Positions 36,162 through 48,617 of a DNA stretch of 64,000 nt are shown one piece after another. This DNA comes from Oenanthe sinensis (taxonomy: Eukaryota; Streptophyta; Magnoliopsida; Apiales; Apiaceae). The stretch's first letter is position 1. Each line of letters starts with the position of its first letter. The notes beneath the pieces are model-generated. The model worked only from the letters and a program-made list of their open reading frames with translations, was not told the DNA's origin and made no database searches. The stretch covers positions 40,192,501 to 40,256,500 of the forward strand of contig CM053794.1 in assembly GCA_028671895.1 (NCBI GenBank), read 5' to 3'. The position numbers and the translations under genes were made by a program.

Positions 36162-37421
36162 ATGCATCATAAAATAGTAGAAACCACCCCTACCCTACTA
36201 AGCAAATCAGCCGGTAGTAGCATTTGTTCAATCTTCCGTGTGCCTCAAAATTTTGTTGACATCAATGGCAGATGCTACAAACCTCACATAGTATCCATAG
36301 GCCCGTATCATCATGGCGAACCCCATCTAAAGATGATCGAAGAACACAAATGGAGATTTTTAGGAACGTTGTTGCATCGAACACAGAGTAAAGGATTGAG
36401 CTTGGAAGATTATTTAAAGGCAATTCAACCTCTCGAATCAAAAGCCCGAGAGTGTTACTCTGAAATTGTTAAATTTGATACTGATGAGTTTATAGAAATG
36501 TTGGTTCTTGATGGTTGTTTTATTATAGAGCTATTCAGGAAGCTTGGAGATTTAGTTCCATTCGAGCCTGATGATCCCCTTATTTCAATGTCTTGGGTGT
36601 ATTCATTTTTCTTGCGGGATCTTATCCCACTGGAGAATCAGATCCCCTTTTTCATACTTAAATCCTTGTTTGATCTATCAACATTGCCTGGGGGAAGAAT
36701 CAGTCCCTTCTCTAGCTACTCTAGCTCTAAATTTTTTTAACAATGCATTGCAAAAACCTGATGAAGTCCTTGACCTGCATAAGAACTTGGATGGAAAGCA
36801 CTTGCTTGATTTTGTTCGAGCAAGTCTGATTCCGCCAAGAGATCCGGATCATAAGCACTATAACAATCCAAGCCATGTGATTCATTGTGTATCAAAACTT
36901 CGTCGATCAGGTATTAAACTCAAGCCTGGAAAGACCACAAGTTTCTTGGTGATAAATTTTAGACACGGCGTGCTGGAAATGCCAATGATTACAATAGATG
37001 ATTTCATGAGCTCCTTGTTGCTAAATTGTGTGGCTTATGAACATGCCACAAGAGTTGTTCCAAGCACATGACAACTTATACGACCCTGTTGGATTGCCTT
37101 GTAAATACGTTTAAGGATGTTGAGTATTTATCTGATCATGACATAATAGAGAATTATTATGGAACTGATTCTGAGCTGGCTAGATTGATTAACAACATGG
37201 GGAAAGATGTTACATTGGATATAGATCGATGTTACTTGGCCAAACTATTCAACGACGTGAATCAACATTATAGGAATAACTGGCATGTGACCTGGGCAAG
37301 TTTTCAGTATACTTACTTCAATACTCCATGGTCGTTTATATCAGCGTTTGCTGCTCTGCTTCTGCTGATCCTCACCATAATTCAGACTTGTTACACCGTC
37401 CTCTCTTTTGTTGACAAATAA
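36162..37421 (+). pseudogene. DUF247 (UPF0481) membrane-anchored protein with two frameshifts
   Basis: Single-exon gene of the large plant DUF247 family. The first in-frame ATG is 36162 (MHHKIVETT). Family landmarks follow in order: SICSIFRVP, YKPHIVSIGPYHHG, KWRFLGTLLHR, FDTDEFIEMLVLDGCFIIEL, LRDLIPLENQIPFFILKSLF, VSKLRRSGIKLKPG, NCVAYE and a C-terminal membrane segment (WSFISAFAALLLLILTIIQT). The frame changes twice. At 36690..36694 a run of five G's adds one base, so the first frame ends SSSKFF while EESVPSLATL continues in the next frame. At 37039..37047 one base is missing (GAACATGCC where GAACAATGCC is expected) and the original frame returns. The two indels cancel over about 115 codons. 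Full length would be about 420 residues, normal for the family. It is either a young pseudogene or a sound gene with two sequencing errors. Confidence 0.85.
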
Positions 37422-38370
37422 TGCTACTCATATACATTTCAAAGTCTTACTACACTGCACACTCTTTGATTTTTTATTTTAATTTTCTTGGTACTAGTAG
37501 AAAAATATGCATTGTACCCTACAAAGAGAAATCGGAGATTTGCCAACATTCTGTACTTGTCCCTTTCCTTATTTCCTTCCTATAACAGAAAAAATAAAAT
37601 AAAAATATATATGTATATCTCTAGATGCGTCTCACTTTTTGTAAAAACTGTGAAACTTCGACAAGTATTTCAAAAGTGCCCAATCCAAATACTGCACTCA
37701 ACAAATTTTTTTAATCACCCATCAAAATGGTTTTTCTGAATACTCGATTTACTCGGAAGAATCTGAAAAAAATATTTAAAAAACAATTGTTTTAACTAAA
37801 TATCTCAATCTGAAAAATTGGTTTGGTTCCATTCGATTCGATTAGAAAAATCTTCTTCTTTAGCTAAATAGTTTTTGTTCGTTGTACGCACGAGTCAAGT
37901 TTCCAGGTATTATTAATTGCTAATTTCCCGCGTATATGTGGGTTCATGTTAAGCTACAAGTACAAACACACATTCAAATAATCGTTCCCGACTCTACTGT
38001 CTGGTTAAGCAGCAGCAGCTAAAATAATGAAGCCTCGCAATGATCATTCAAGGTTACCTATCTATCTTCAACTTCTACATGCTTTTTAGGGTTTAATTAA
38101 CCCCCAATTCTTATTCTCTCTTTTTTCTTTTGCTTAATCCAAAATACATACACAAGTACATTGTAATGATTTTCTTGAGATAAGAAGTATTTCACTGCTC
38201 AATTATATGAGTCAATTGCTATACATAAACATATTTTATCTTGATTTTGTGCAGTTGCAGTATACTATAATATGATATGGCTATGTAGATCTTAATCTGA
38301 TTGTGCAGAATGTTATCTTGTTATATATTTATCTTTCTGCAATATTTCTTATAGGAAATTGTTCACCACA
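37422..38370. other. Intergenic DNA after the DUF247 gene
   Basis: No recognised gene. A short ATGAAGCCTCGCAATGATC with a following splice-donor-like AAG|GTTACC (38028-38060) could be a first exon, possibly of the orphan exons at 42.6-44.4 kb, but nothing connects them. Confidence 0.3.
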
Positions 38371-38698
38371 TTTGGATATCCAACCAATCCATCTCCTATC
38401 ATTAAAAAAAAACAAAACAACGGCTGAGATTTAAAAAAAATATGTCCATACACTCTATTACAGAGCGTATGTGCATATTTTTTTAATTCCCATTTTACCC
38501 TTTTAAAGTTATGCTCTATTATATGTCTCCCGAGAATACACACTCTTATCTTCCAGAAACACACTTGTTCTTTTATCATACCATTTTTTTGAGATTTCTA
38601 TGAGCTCTCTAAAATCCATTTCAACTTTGCTCATTTCATAACCCATATCATAACCCAATATATTTTGAGCTATCTAATACCCATTTTTTATAAACTTT

Positions 38699-38812
38699 GA
38701 GCTTGGGAAAAGATTCAATTTCTTGAAGATTTCAAAAATTGAGCTTGGGAGGAGAAGATTCAATTTCTTGAAGATTTCAAAAATTGAGCTTGAGAGAAGA
38801 TTCGATTTCAAA
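38699..38812 (+). repeat. Short tandem repeat, 2.5 copies of about 45 bp
   Basis: GAGCTTGGGAAAAGATTCAA then TTTCTTGAAGATTTCAAAAATT is followed by a second copy (GAGCTTGGGAGGAGAAGATT...) and a shorter third (GAGCTTGAGAGAAGATTCGA). It sits inside the foldback element. Confidence 0.8.
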
Positions 38813-39120
38813 GTTGAAGTTGTATTATGGTTTTAAGTTATTTATGGTATTTTGAAGTTGGATTTGTATTGATCTTGATTTTTGGTTGTATTTTGGAGTT
38901 GAATTAGTTGGTTTAAGTAGTTAAAAAAATAAAAATAAAGGTACGCTATATAACATGTACATGTACAGACATGTTTAGGCTTTCAAGGCTTTTTAGCCAT
39001 ATACGTACGCTAAGCGTACGTACACTATATTATATAGCGTACAAGTTTTTTTTTTTAATTTAATAATATCTACGTGGCCACAGTAAGGGCATAAAAGGCA
39101 AAAAAAATAAATTAAAGACA

Positions 39121-39177
39121 TACGCTCTATAATGTAGCGTATAGCGTATACGGCTATACGCTACATTATAGAGCGTA
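39121..39177. repeat. Perfect hairpin: 24-bp arms, 9-base loop
   Basis: Arms at 39121..39144 and 39154..39177 are exact inverse complements (starting TACGCTCTATAATGTAGCG), with loop CGTATACGG. Pairing continues outward for about six more bases (AAAGAC/GTCTTT) after one mismatch. A related shorter palindrome (CACTCTATTACAGAGCGTA) lies at the other side of the element near 38451-38469. A transcript would fold strongly and could feed small-RNA processing; that is inference. Confidence 0.85.
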
Positions 39178-39273
39178 AGTCTTTTATTTTTATTTTAAAT
39201 CCTAGCCGTTTATTTAGTTTTTTAATGGTGGGAGATGGGATGGCTTGATTAACAATAATATCCAACTGTGGCT

Positions 39274-42200
39274 GTATAAGGAACCCCTTTCTTATATTTT
39301 ACGATATTTTACGGTTTCAGTTATTTAGATAGTGAGTATATATGCATTCATTTTATTATCTAAGTAGTTTGGCATCTGGACTAAGGCCACTATTATGTTG
39401 GAATTTCTGTTCGATTACTGATGCAAGGAGTTTTATTATTCGTATTCTGTACGGGCTTTTAAAATATTGTGATCTTTGCTGTCATGCAAAATTGCAAACA
39501 ACTTCATGAGTTTTCATTCACAGTTTCAGGATCCAAGACCAGTTTTTTTTTATCTCGACTGTTTGCTCATTTAGAACTCTATCAATAGGTTCCTGGGGAA
39601 ACGAGTAGAAGTTATGTAGGTTTCTTCCGAACATTTTTATTTCCTTTATCCAACTTGAACATCTCCGTCTCTTAAAAGTATTAGTACAAAATTATGTAAC
39701 AATATGTATGTACAAATTTGTTTCAGGATATTATTGTTGATATGTTGAGCTTGCCAGATCAATAGTATCTCTTGAGTTTCCACCACGTGGTATCGATTGC
39801 AATCTATAGCATAGAGGAATAACAATTGCTTTAATATCGTCCGCGCAAACAATTGCTTTGATGTTAATGCTGATTTTTGAAGGGGCAAGAGGTAAGTTCT
39901 AATCCTATCTCTGAAATTGTTCTTTAAGCTTTATGGAGGTTTGCTGGTCCATAGTTTATTATTCATTCACTTCTATATTTGCACAGTTCTTTTATAAAAT
40001 CCTGATGTTCTATGTTACTCTCGTGTAAATATGTAATGGAGAGTCGAACACAACACATATCCAAATGCTGGACTCTGAATTTCAAAAAATTATGGACGTG
40101 ACTCTGTATTATTTATGGACACAGCATAATTGATCAAGATCGAGGTATAATAGGTCAATTTCATAACAAAATTTCAAGTATAAAACTCGAATCAAACATG
40201 ATTCTGTATAATAGGCGTCTTTTCTCCTTTTCATATTGTTTCTTTCTAATTCTCCATCTTTCTTCTATTTTCATATATTTCTTCTTGAATCATGTGTTCA
40301 TCTAATATGCGGTCTTTCAATTGGTCAAAGTTATTATCACTGCACGTACCTCATATTTTTAAAACAATCTTAATTTAGACAATATAAAATTCCTGGTTAA
40401 GATTTTCAAAGTGTCCGCCGGACCGCCACTGCATGCACCTCATATTTTTCAAACCTTCTCGGTTAAGACAATTTAGAATCAATTTTCTAGCTTTTAAGAA
40501 TTAAAACAATTTAGCCTTTGAATAAATGGTGCATTTCTTACCTTTACAAAATTGTTTAAACTCTCTCTTTGTCCTATTCTCTACTCTCTTTTCATTCTTC
40601 TTTGTTGATGTGGCATACACTGCACAGAACATATTCTAGAACTTTTTTAGTAAAATCTGATGTGTATGATATTCCACTGAATGGTCGAAGTAGATACTAG
40701 AAGTTCTTGAACAATAGTCCCATAGAAAAGTGCTTAAACCATATTCTCATTGCAAAAGTACATCCTTCCAAAGGCAGATATCAAAAGACCCCAATATTTA
40801 AGCCTTTAATAAGCATCTAAGTGATCCAAGATCTCAAGCCTGTCTACAGCAGAAGAGGTTTAAAAAGTACTTGGCTTATCAATGGAGTATCAAGATTAGC
40901 TTAAACCTTTTTTAAGAAGGTTTGGCTACTTGAGCTTTCGTGTGGGTTTTTGATGCCCCATGCTCTGAGTTCAAGTAGGACTCATAGTAACAATTGCAGG
41001 ATCTTTTGATAACTGTTTTACAACTAGGATTCATTCACTGTGCAGCAGCTAATATTTAAATCAAACATGGGACATTAAGAAGTTATTAACAAAAGCTCAA
41101 TTTGTACAATTGTTGCCATACTTGGAAATGATCTAGTAAAAATCAGAAACCATGTATTTTAACATTATTAGTTGATAAAAGACAATTATTATCTTATCAT
41201 CTAAAGTATAACATAATTCTCCTTCTAAGTTACATATTCTAAACGCGACTCTTTTCTTGTAAAATCTGCAGGTTCAACTACAAGTTTATTTGCTAGTGAA
41301 CCGGACTGGACTTGTGAGAATTCTCAATCTTCAAATTAGATATTGATATGATTAATGCTGATAATAATAAGTTTGAGACCTTGTCCTTGTGTTTTGAATT
41401 CTGAGTTGTAACAAAGAACGAGGATGAAGGAGGGTCATATTTTAGGCGAAACAACTTTTTGTTGCTATTATGAAGTTTTTATATGTTTGTCTTCTTATTG
41501 CATGAATTGGGGTATAATTTTTTGGTGATATATATTTGCAGTAAAACAACTATATTCATGTCAACTGTAGTAAATATCTATCTTACAATTCTGATCAATT
41601 TTGTTTTCTTATACTTAAGGTAGAACATTGTGAGGACATTGTGGCTTTCTTGTTTAAATATATCCACATCCGTTGGGAATTTGCAATGCTTGCACGTGGA
41701 TATTTGTTGAGGTACACATGGCCGTGTTTGGTTTCTGAAATTCATAAGGTTTACACATTCATATGCATATACGGGCATAGCATCAGTAGACTAGTAGATC
41801 TTTCTTAGATGCATGACATTACAAGTGTCAAACAATTGATATTATTCGAGATATAGTTGGTTAATTGATTGTTACTCTCATCTCATCCGCAGAGAATAAT
41901 TTGTACACAGCAGAAAAAATAGTTCTGTGTTTGATTGTTGAATTGTAATTTGTCATTGTATACATTTCGCTCTAAATCACAAATATTCCTGTCAGGTTGA
42001 GGCTAATACATATTTTTATAACTGTAAATTAATCAATAGCCTTGTAAGATAAAAGATAGGCTAATTTAAGTATCTTGGATAACACGTGTATTGGGTTTTC
42101 GTTTTCAATTCTATATTAGCTCTATCAAATGCAATGAAATTGTCATGTAAACATAAAAGTAAAGGCTACGAGCACCCATCACAACCCTTTGATCAGAGTA

Positions 42201-42604
42201 AGAAATGAGGATCAAGGAAGATTATGCTTAGCAATTTCACATTGTATGGCTTTGATTTTGATTTCTTATTCTTTTCTTGTAATTCTGACTCCTGAGTTGT
42301 TCATGGAACTCTCAGCCATATGCAAGGCAATAAGGCATACTTTCGCTAGCAAGACAGAATAAATCCTATTGATTATGTGTTTAAATTTGCATACACGATG
42401 CAGATAATTTATAATTTTACTAGTATTTGTTCATTTTGCATCACATATTCTTGGTCTTTCTTCATTATTCCTCAGTTTACTCCTTTTTACGTAGCCTTAA
42501 GCTCTTTCCTAATTCGTCTAACTTAAAAGAAAGAAAGTAGTGTGAAGCTCTGAGTACATGCAAATAATTGTAAGGCTATGAATGTGTTAGTACACATCCT
42601 ATAG
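39274..42604. other. Intergenic or intronic DNA without a recognised gene
   Basis: Balanced base use compared with the AT-rich blocks, with scattered TTTCAG and TGCAG acceptor-like sites (39723, 41271). It may be introns of a gene whose exons are at 42.6 and 44.3 kb, but no coding stretch in it can be defended. Confidence 0.3.
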
Positions 42605-42769
42605 TTGATGGGTATTGGTCGACTTTTGTGTTGTGGACTTCCACCAGCAGATTCGCTCAATTATCAAGTTGTATCCTCCAGAAGATTGGCTAACTGGGTC
42701 AGCTATGCCTTCAACTTACAATCTGGCCAAGATTCGGTTAAGACTGAACGAGCTCTTCCCGGACTGTCA
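42605..42769 (+). pseudogene. Orphan exon-like stretch of unknown family
   Basis: A 150-base open stretch reads FHQQIRSIIKLYPPEDWLTG then SAMPSTYNLAKIRLRLNELF. It is preceded by an acceptor-like CCTATAG and ends at a donor-like GACTGTCAG|GTGTGT. Composition and sense are protein-like, unlike the surrounding frames. The upstream part of the same exon only makes sense in another frame (DGYWSTFVLW), suggesting a frameshift. I do not recognise the family. Confidence 0.35.
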
Positions 42770-44296
42770 GGTGTGTTTGTTGCTGTTCAATCTGTATTTT
42801 CGCTATTAAAATACATGCATAATTTAACATTGTTATACACAACATGTGTTGATTAGTAAAATTTTAATCTTGTGATTATTATTAATTTATTTATTCTGGG
42901 TATGGCCTCTGCAACTTGCAACATGTAATTGGTCCTATGTATAAACATTAAAAATGTGTTAGTACTTGGAGTATTTCATTCGAATCTGTTGGGCCAGCCA
43001 GTGTTGACAATTGGGCTGGGTATTCTTGCATGCATTTAGTGCAAACAAAGGACATCAGACTTTCATATTTCTGTAACTCCGTCAGTGACTCAGTGCATTG
43101 TATAGAATATGTTATACTCCTATAAAGATAAAAAAGGTTGTTGACCATAAGGTTTTGTCAGTATAAAGATCTGATATAAAGTATAAGTCAGAACAATAAC
43201 AATATTATGATGATGCGAAGGTCTACAATGCCAAAAACTCCAATAGGAGGGTTTCCGTGACTCTATCAACCCTTGCATCTCCAAATATTGTTGGTAAACA
43301 TAGCAACTCTCTGTAATGTAAATAATTTGTGTCTATTTATTATAGATACATCCCTTTCTTTTCAGCTTGTTAAGATACAATATGAATATAGTTCTTATCC
43401 ATTCACATTCATATATATTATAGATTGTACGGGTTTTTTGACCATGTCTTGAAGTTCTTCCTCATATGAGCAACTATAAAACACTGAGAAAACCCAAGAC
43501 TTCAAGAGTGCTGCCTGCTATTGACTAGTTTCGAAAGAGGGAATATAAATAATAGTAGATCATGATGAGGCAATAATTACCCAGTTGAGTCTTTTTAAGC
43601 TACCATTATTAAAACGGGGACAATGTTTTTTCTTCAATGTATCAGGAAAGTGACATATCGGAGATCTCTAAATGGTGATATCTACACTCGTTTATTTCCA
43701 ATAAACAAAAAAATTCTATTAGGTTCTAATTACTGCCCAAGTTAATTAAAACAAATCTCCCAAACTAATCAAATTTTAATTACTAGACGACCAAAACTCA
43801 CATCACAAAATTATTAATGTGCAACCAGTCAAAGTAGCATGATTAATAATATTAAGAATAATCCTGAAAATATGTAGGGCTATGAGTGACATTTCTTTGT
43901 CTTGTATCTGAATTTGCTGGGAGCTAGCTTTTGAAATTCCATGATTTGCAAACCGAAAGATGTGTTAGTTTGATGCATAGTTGAAAGATTCTAAAGTTAT
44001 CATAATTGAGTTTGCTGAGGCGACAACTATTTCCGTACTATGGTAAGACAAGTAATTTGAATATATAAATATAAATATAAACACATACATGCTACTATGC
44101 TACTAGAAAGCAGATAAAAGATAAAAACAAAAGATAGCTGGTCTGGTTGGTAACCTCTACTTTCACTTATTGCTGCAATCAAACTCCTTTTCAATTAGCT
44201 ATAGTTATATTTTGTTAGCAATTTTACATGTTTTATATGCATAATCTCATCTCGATCGATCAATGTCATGCTGCATTCTATGTTGGCTTATTCCAG

Positions 44297-44433
44297 GTCG
44301 ATGGTTGAATTTTTATGGTATTGAGTTCTCACCTCACGAACTGGACAAACTAGCACTTAACATTTGTATTAGAGCTGGTTACAACAATCCTCCAAGTGTG
44401 GATCTAGATGTAGCTTCAGATGTTAATAGATAA
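44297..44433 (+). pseudogene. Orphan last-exon-like stretch of unknown family
   Basis: After an acceptor (TATTCCAG) the frame reads RWLNFYGIEFSPHELDKLAL then NICIRAGYNNPPSVDLDVAS and stops (DVNR, TAA). It looks like the final exon of a gene. It may belong with the stretch at 42605..42769, 1.5 kb upstream on the same strand, but I cannot show the joining exons or recognise the protein. Confidence 0.35.
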
Positions 44434-47400
44434 TTAACTCTTAAAAAGTCGATTAGTAGAACAGCGCGCATCACACTTGGATGATCTTACGGGGCATCAA
44501 CTAGCTACAAAGGCGTTAGCTGTTTCTTTAGTTTATATGTAGATAGATGCATCAGAAAAAGACCAAGTCAAAAATATATTTGGGAAATTCTTTTTAACAA
44601 GGCAAGAATGTTCTTTATGCTCAAGTGAAAAGTTTTAATAAAATCAAAATAGAGAGGGGGAGAAAAAAGGGTCACGGAAGGATGCAAAAGAAAGGGTGCA
44701 ATGTTGTATAAATCTCCGTTTTTGTCCACACATAAAGTTGTTGATTTGTAAAATCAATATAACATTGTGGCCCAGCTCAGGGGGTTGGACATCAGGGCCC
44801 ATCGAATCAGCTTTCCTTGCCCCAAATTTATTCAAATCTCATCAAATTAAACAACTTTAATGGTGGTGGTGGGCAGAGGCGAGCAAGGCCCCGCTCTCAA
44901 TAATTCATCACAGTCTGTATTATTTTTAGGGCGTAGGGATCAAGAGTATCTCTCATTACAAAAGATGCACACCAACAAAGATTAGTACCATGATTTGACT
45001 GAATTCATAATATATTTCAATAGCACATGAATGCAAGGACTTTCTTTCACATACATGCATGATGCAGCGAAAGTTAGACTAAAAAATTACAATTGAATTC
45101 GTAGATATGAACTCAAAAATAATAAAATTTGAAATTTATTAGAAATTCGAAAAGCTCTTTACTGGTTTGTTTTACTTGATAAATTGGACAAATCTATTAT
45201 ATAAAATATTAATAAATTCTGATAATGTCTTTTTGTGCTATTTTTTCTACATCAATATGTATAGAATTCTCAAGTAGATCAATTATTCAATATTTTTAAC
45301 AATTTGAAGGATAATATGCAATCAAAGATAAAATAATAGAATATATACAAAACATGAGCACGAGCCTGTATGCAAAGTCCAGAACATATGCACAATAACT
45401 TAAATTTCAGCACAATTATATATATAATGTCAAGAATATGTTAACCAAAGCAGAGAACGAATGCCAAATCATTTCTATCTAACCTACAGATATGGGTATC
45501 ATGATCTCTGTAATAACCTACACAGACACGTTATCGGTCCTAAAAAATTGGATATGCTAAATGAATTACAAGTTTTGCTCCCTTGTAGAAAAAATGATCT
45601 TAAAATATTTTAAATTTTTAGTATCCCATTCAATAATATAATATAATAATATAAACCGCTTAAACTCAATGGCGGAGTTTTCTGTGACCTGTATCAGGAG
45701 AACTCATAATTTGTTCAAAACTTAATTAATACAGTATGCATTTTAATTCAAAGGGGAAGCTAAAATATATAAGTGAAGATTTATACTGTATATTTATTTG
45801 ATCATCTGGCACAATATATGTGTAAAGGTAAAAGGGGCGAGGACATGCATGCATTCCAGAGCAGGGCTATTAACAGACGGTGCTGCAGCACCTGATCAGC
45901 GTGAAATAAGGTTCATTCGTGCACCTGCCTCTTTATTCGCACTTGAAAAAACAAATACAAGTGCTTTTCCTGTTTTCTTAATTAATAATTTATACATGTA
46001 ATTATAGACGGTCACTCATGATGATATTGTCCTTTTACAGACTTTTGTCACTCAGTTATAATTAATAACTTAAATGTTTTATTTCGAATTTTATATGTGG
46101 GGCAAGTTGTATATATTTCGAATTGTAGTAGTAGACTAGTAGTAAAGTAAATAAATATTAGATGGTGTCACCATACGTGCATGGACGGAACGTTCTGCAA
46201 CCTCCTTTCTACTGTTTATCTTAAGAAACAAGTAATCAGAGAAACTCAGTCGTCCACTCAGTCCCCTCATGACCCGCCCCGGTCCCTCTTATCTCACAGT
46301 ACTCACCAGGCATGCAGTACTGAGTTTGATCAGTTCTTCATAATATTATTATTTCAGAGTTTATTATACATGTACCATTGCCCCATTCATATGGATTTTT
46401 GCGCTTCTACATGTACATTACCCATTACTTACATTATTACATACATTAGCATCCCCTTTGTCTATTAGTTATGCTAACTCCTGTGATAAACTCTAGTTTT
46501 TCTCGGCCAGCTACTCCCTCCACTATCAAATACTGCCAGCTTTTATCCTGACACTAATTTTCAAGTGAATAAAATATTATTCTACCTTGAAATTCTGTTT
46601 TGTACACTTCTCAATTTTATAATTAAATCCTTTATTTTTTTCAACTCACTAGCTTCGATTCATCTCAGTTCACAAAGATTGTCTCCCCGCCAACTGATAC
46701 CGCACTATCACTGTGCTAGAGTCTATCCAAATCCAACAACTGATGTGCGCGCGGATACCTGAACGATAACATTAAAATTCAATTTACATCAAATAAATCA
46801 TAAACATAAATTTTAGTAAAATTATTCTACAATATGTTTAGGGGCATATAATATTCAATCAATGGCAGCTACACAGGTTGTACATAAAATAAAACATACG
46901 GTCAAACAAGATTATTTAAAAAGAAATGCTAGAATTAATTAAGAATAATAAAGATGCAGAAAAAGGAAAATTAAAGAAAAGCGCAGAGAAGAAAGTTTAA
47001 AGAAACTGAAAAGGAATGGGTGGCCAGTAAGTACTGATGAGCCGTGTTGAATGAAAAAGGCAGTATATAGTACAATTGTACACAATTTTTTGTCAGCCGC
47101 GGTTGCTTGTGATCACATGGACTCTCGTATGATCCATAAATATAGTCAATATATGTGTCTTGCATACTTGCACACAAGCTATATACAGTGTATAAATTTA
47201 TATATAAATACCTTCAGTTGTTAATTATTCATGCTCGATTGCCTGCTCTTATAACTTTAATCAAAATTTAGTCATAAACCTATTCACGGTGATCATTACT
47301 GTCGGCCTACCGGTAGAGTTAATTAAAATTTTGTAATAAAATAATTTTAAAAAATTTAAGTATTAATTAATTGAAAGAACTAAATTAAGATTAAACTTTA

Positions 47401-48416
47401 GAATACCCTTGTATGAATTATTATTTAAAAGTTCAATATTTTTATTTAAAAATTCTATTGAACTAAGCACATTGGCTACATTCCTAATTATTATGATCAA
47501 AATTTTACAATTTTTTTAATTAGTTTTAAAAGATGTAAATATTCATCTACTCACTTAAATAAAAATGTATCTTATAAATTATTCCACAATCTTATTCAAA
47601 TTATTTTGTGTGACCAATTAACTATACAAAAGATGTGCAGTATAATTCCGATGCGCAGCTAGGCCACAATCATCATTCAAATCAACTGGAATGCTAAAGT
47701 AAATTATGTGGGCACGATTAGATAGGAGAATGTGTGTGTTTTATTCTGATGTAACTACATTATATATTGTGTAGCTACTTAATTAATTTACTAAGCAGAA
47801 AATAATATGCATAAACAAATACTCCAGACTTATAAAGTGCTTTCGAGAAATAATAAATGTTTTTTAAAAAATCTTCGTACATATTAAAGATTACCAGATC
47901 AGGAAAAAAGTTTGCAACTTCATCATGATCCAAACTTTTGTATATACTTTACAACAAAAGCAAAGAGTCTGTTAGTTTACAATATATTAGGACCCCCACC
48001 CCCACCCCCTATTGATACGAATTTTTATATGTAGAGTTCTTGGCAGTTTTTCACTACTTTACAGTTTCCTGTGTATTGCTTTTTGAGTTTTTGTTATTCA
48101 AAAAGCGCGAATTTATGTATATAGCAACAATATATTTAATTAATGAGGCCCCGAATTGATTGTTTTCAACGGCAGAATATGCATGTAATTATAACTTATA
48201 GCCTACATAAGGAAAGTATATGTGTGTCCTAAATGGGGGTCTCGAAATCTTGTCAAAAGAAGGTCCTAATCAATCGGAATTCAGTAAATGGACTAACGTT
48301 TGTTCGGTGGAATGACTATGTGTGTATATAGCTTAATACATCAATATATATATATATATATATATATCGCTACAAAAATTAGGTTATTACCCTTAATTCT
48401 TCCCTGGCTGTATATA
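44434..48416. other. Intergenic DNA without a recognised gene
   Basis: Mixed AT-rich sequence with a (TA)n run near 48342..48366. The short open frames at 45798, 46181 and 46565 show no family resemblance. Region 44640-44890 is GC-richer, without a clear feature. Confidence 0.4.
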
Positions 48417-48617
48417 TACTCCCGGCCGTATATATATTCCTGGATCGCATTTGATTTTTAACATTTCTGAAAGAGTGTCTGTTACACATTTTAAAATTTG
48501 TATTTAGAAAAAAAATAATTTAAAAATAAGTTATGAAACTATATTCTATATGTAGCTTAAAATGCGTGCCATACATTGTCTCAGAAAGGTTAAGAATCAA
48601 ATGAGACAGAGGGAGTA
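48417..48617. mobile_element. Stowaway-type MITE
   Basis: The right end, inverted, reads GTACTCCCTCTGTCTCATTT then GATTCTTAACCTTTCTGAG. The left end reads TACTCCC...CGCATTTGATTTTTAACATT then TCTGAAAGAG, with an extra CGTATATATATTCCTGG inside it. The CTCCCTCYGTC terminus is the common plant Stowaway form. Core about 100 bp, AT-rich. Confidence 0.65.

Larger units (their letters stand above)
38371..39273. mobile_element. Foldback/MULE-like non-autonomous element with palindromic core
   Basis: Inverted ends: the left CCACATTTGGATAT...CCATCTCCTATCATTAAAAA pairs with the inverse of the right, CCACAGTTGGATAT...CCATCTCCCACCATTAAAAA. Both continue into ACGGCT(G)AGGATTT-like sequence. The interior contains several palindromes built on TACGCTCTATAATGTAGCG and a short tandem repeat. 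No ORF of note. No convincing target duplication was found, so the outer borders are approximate. Confidence 0.65.
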
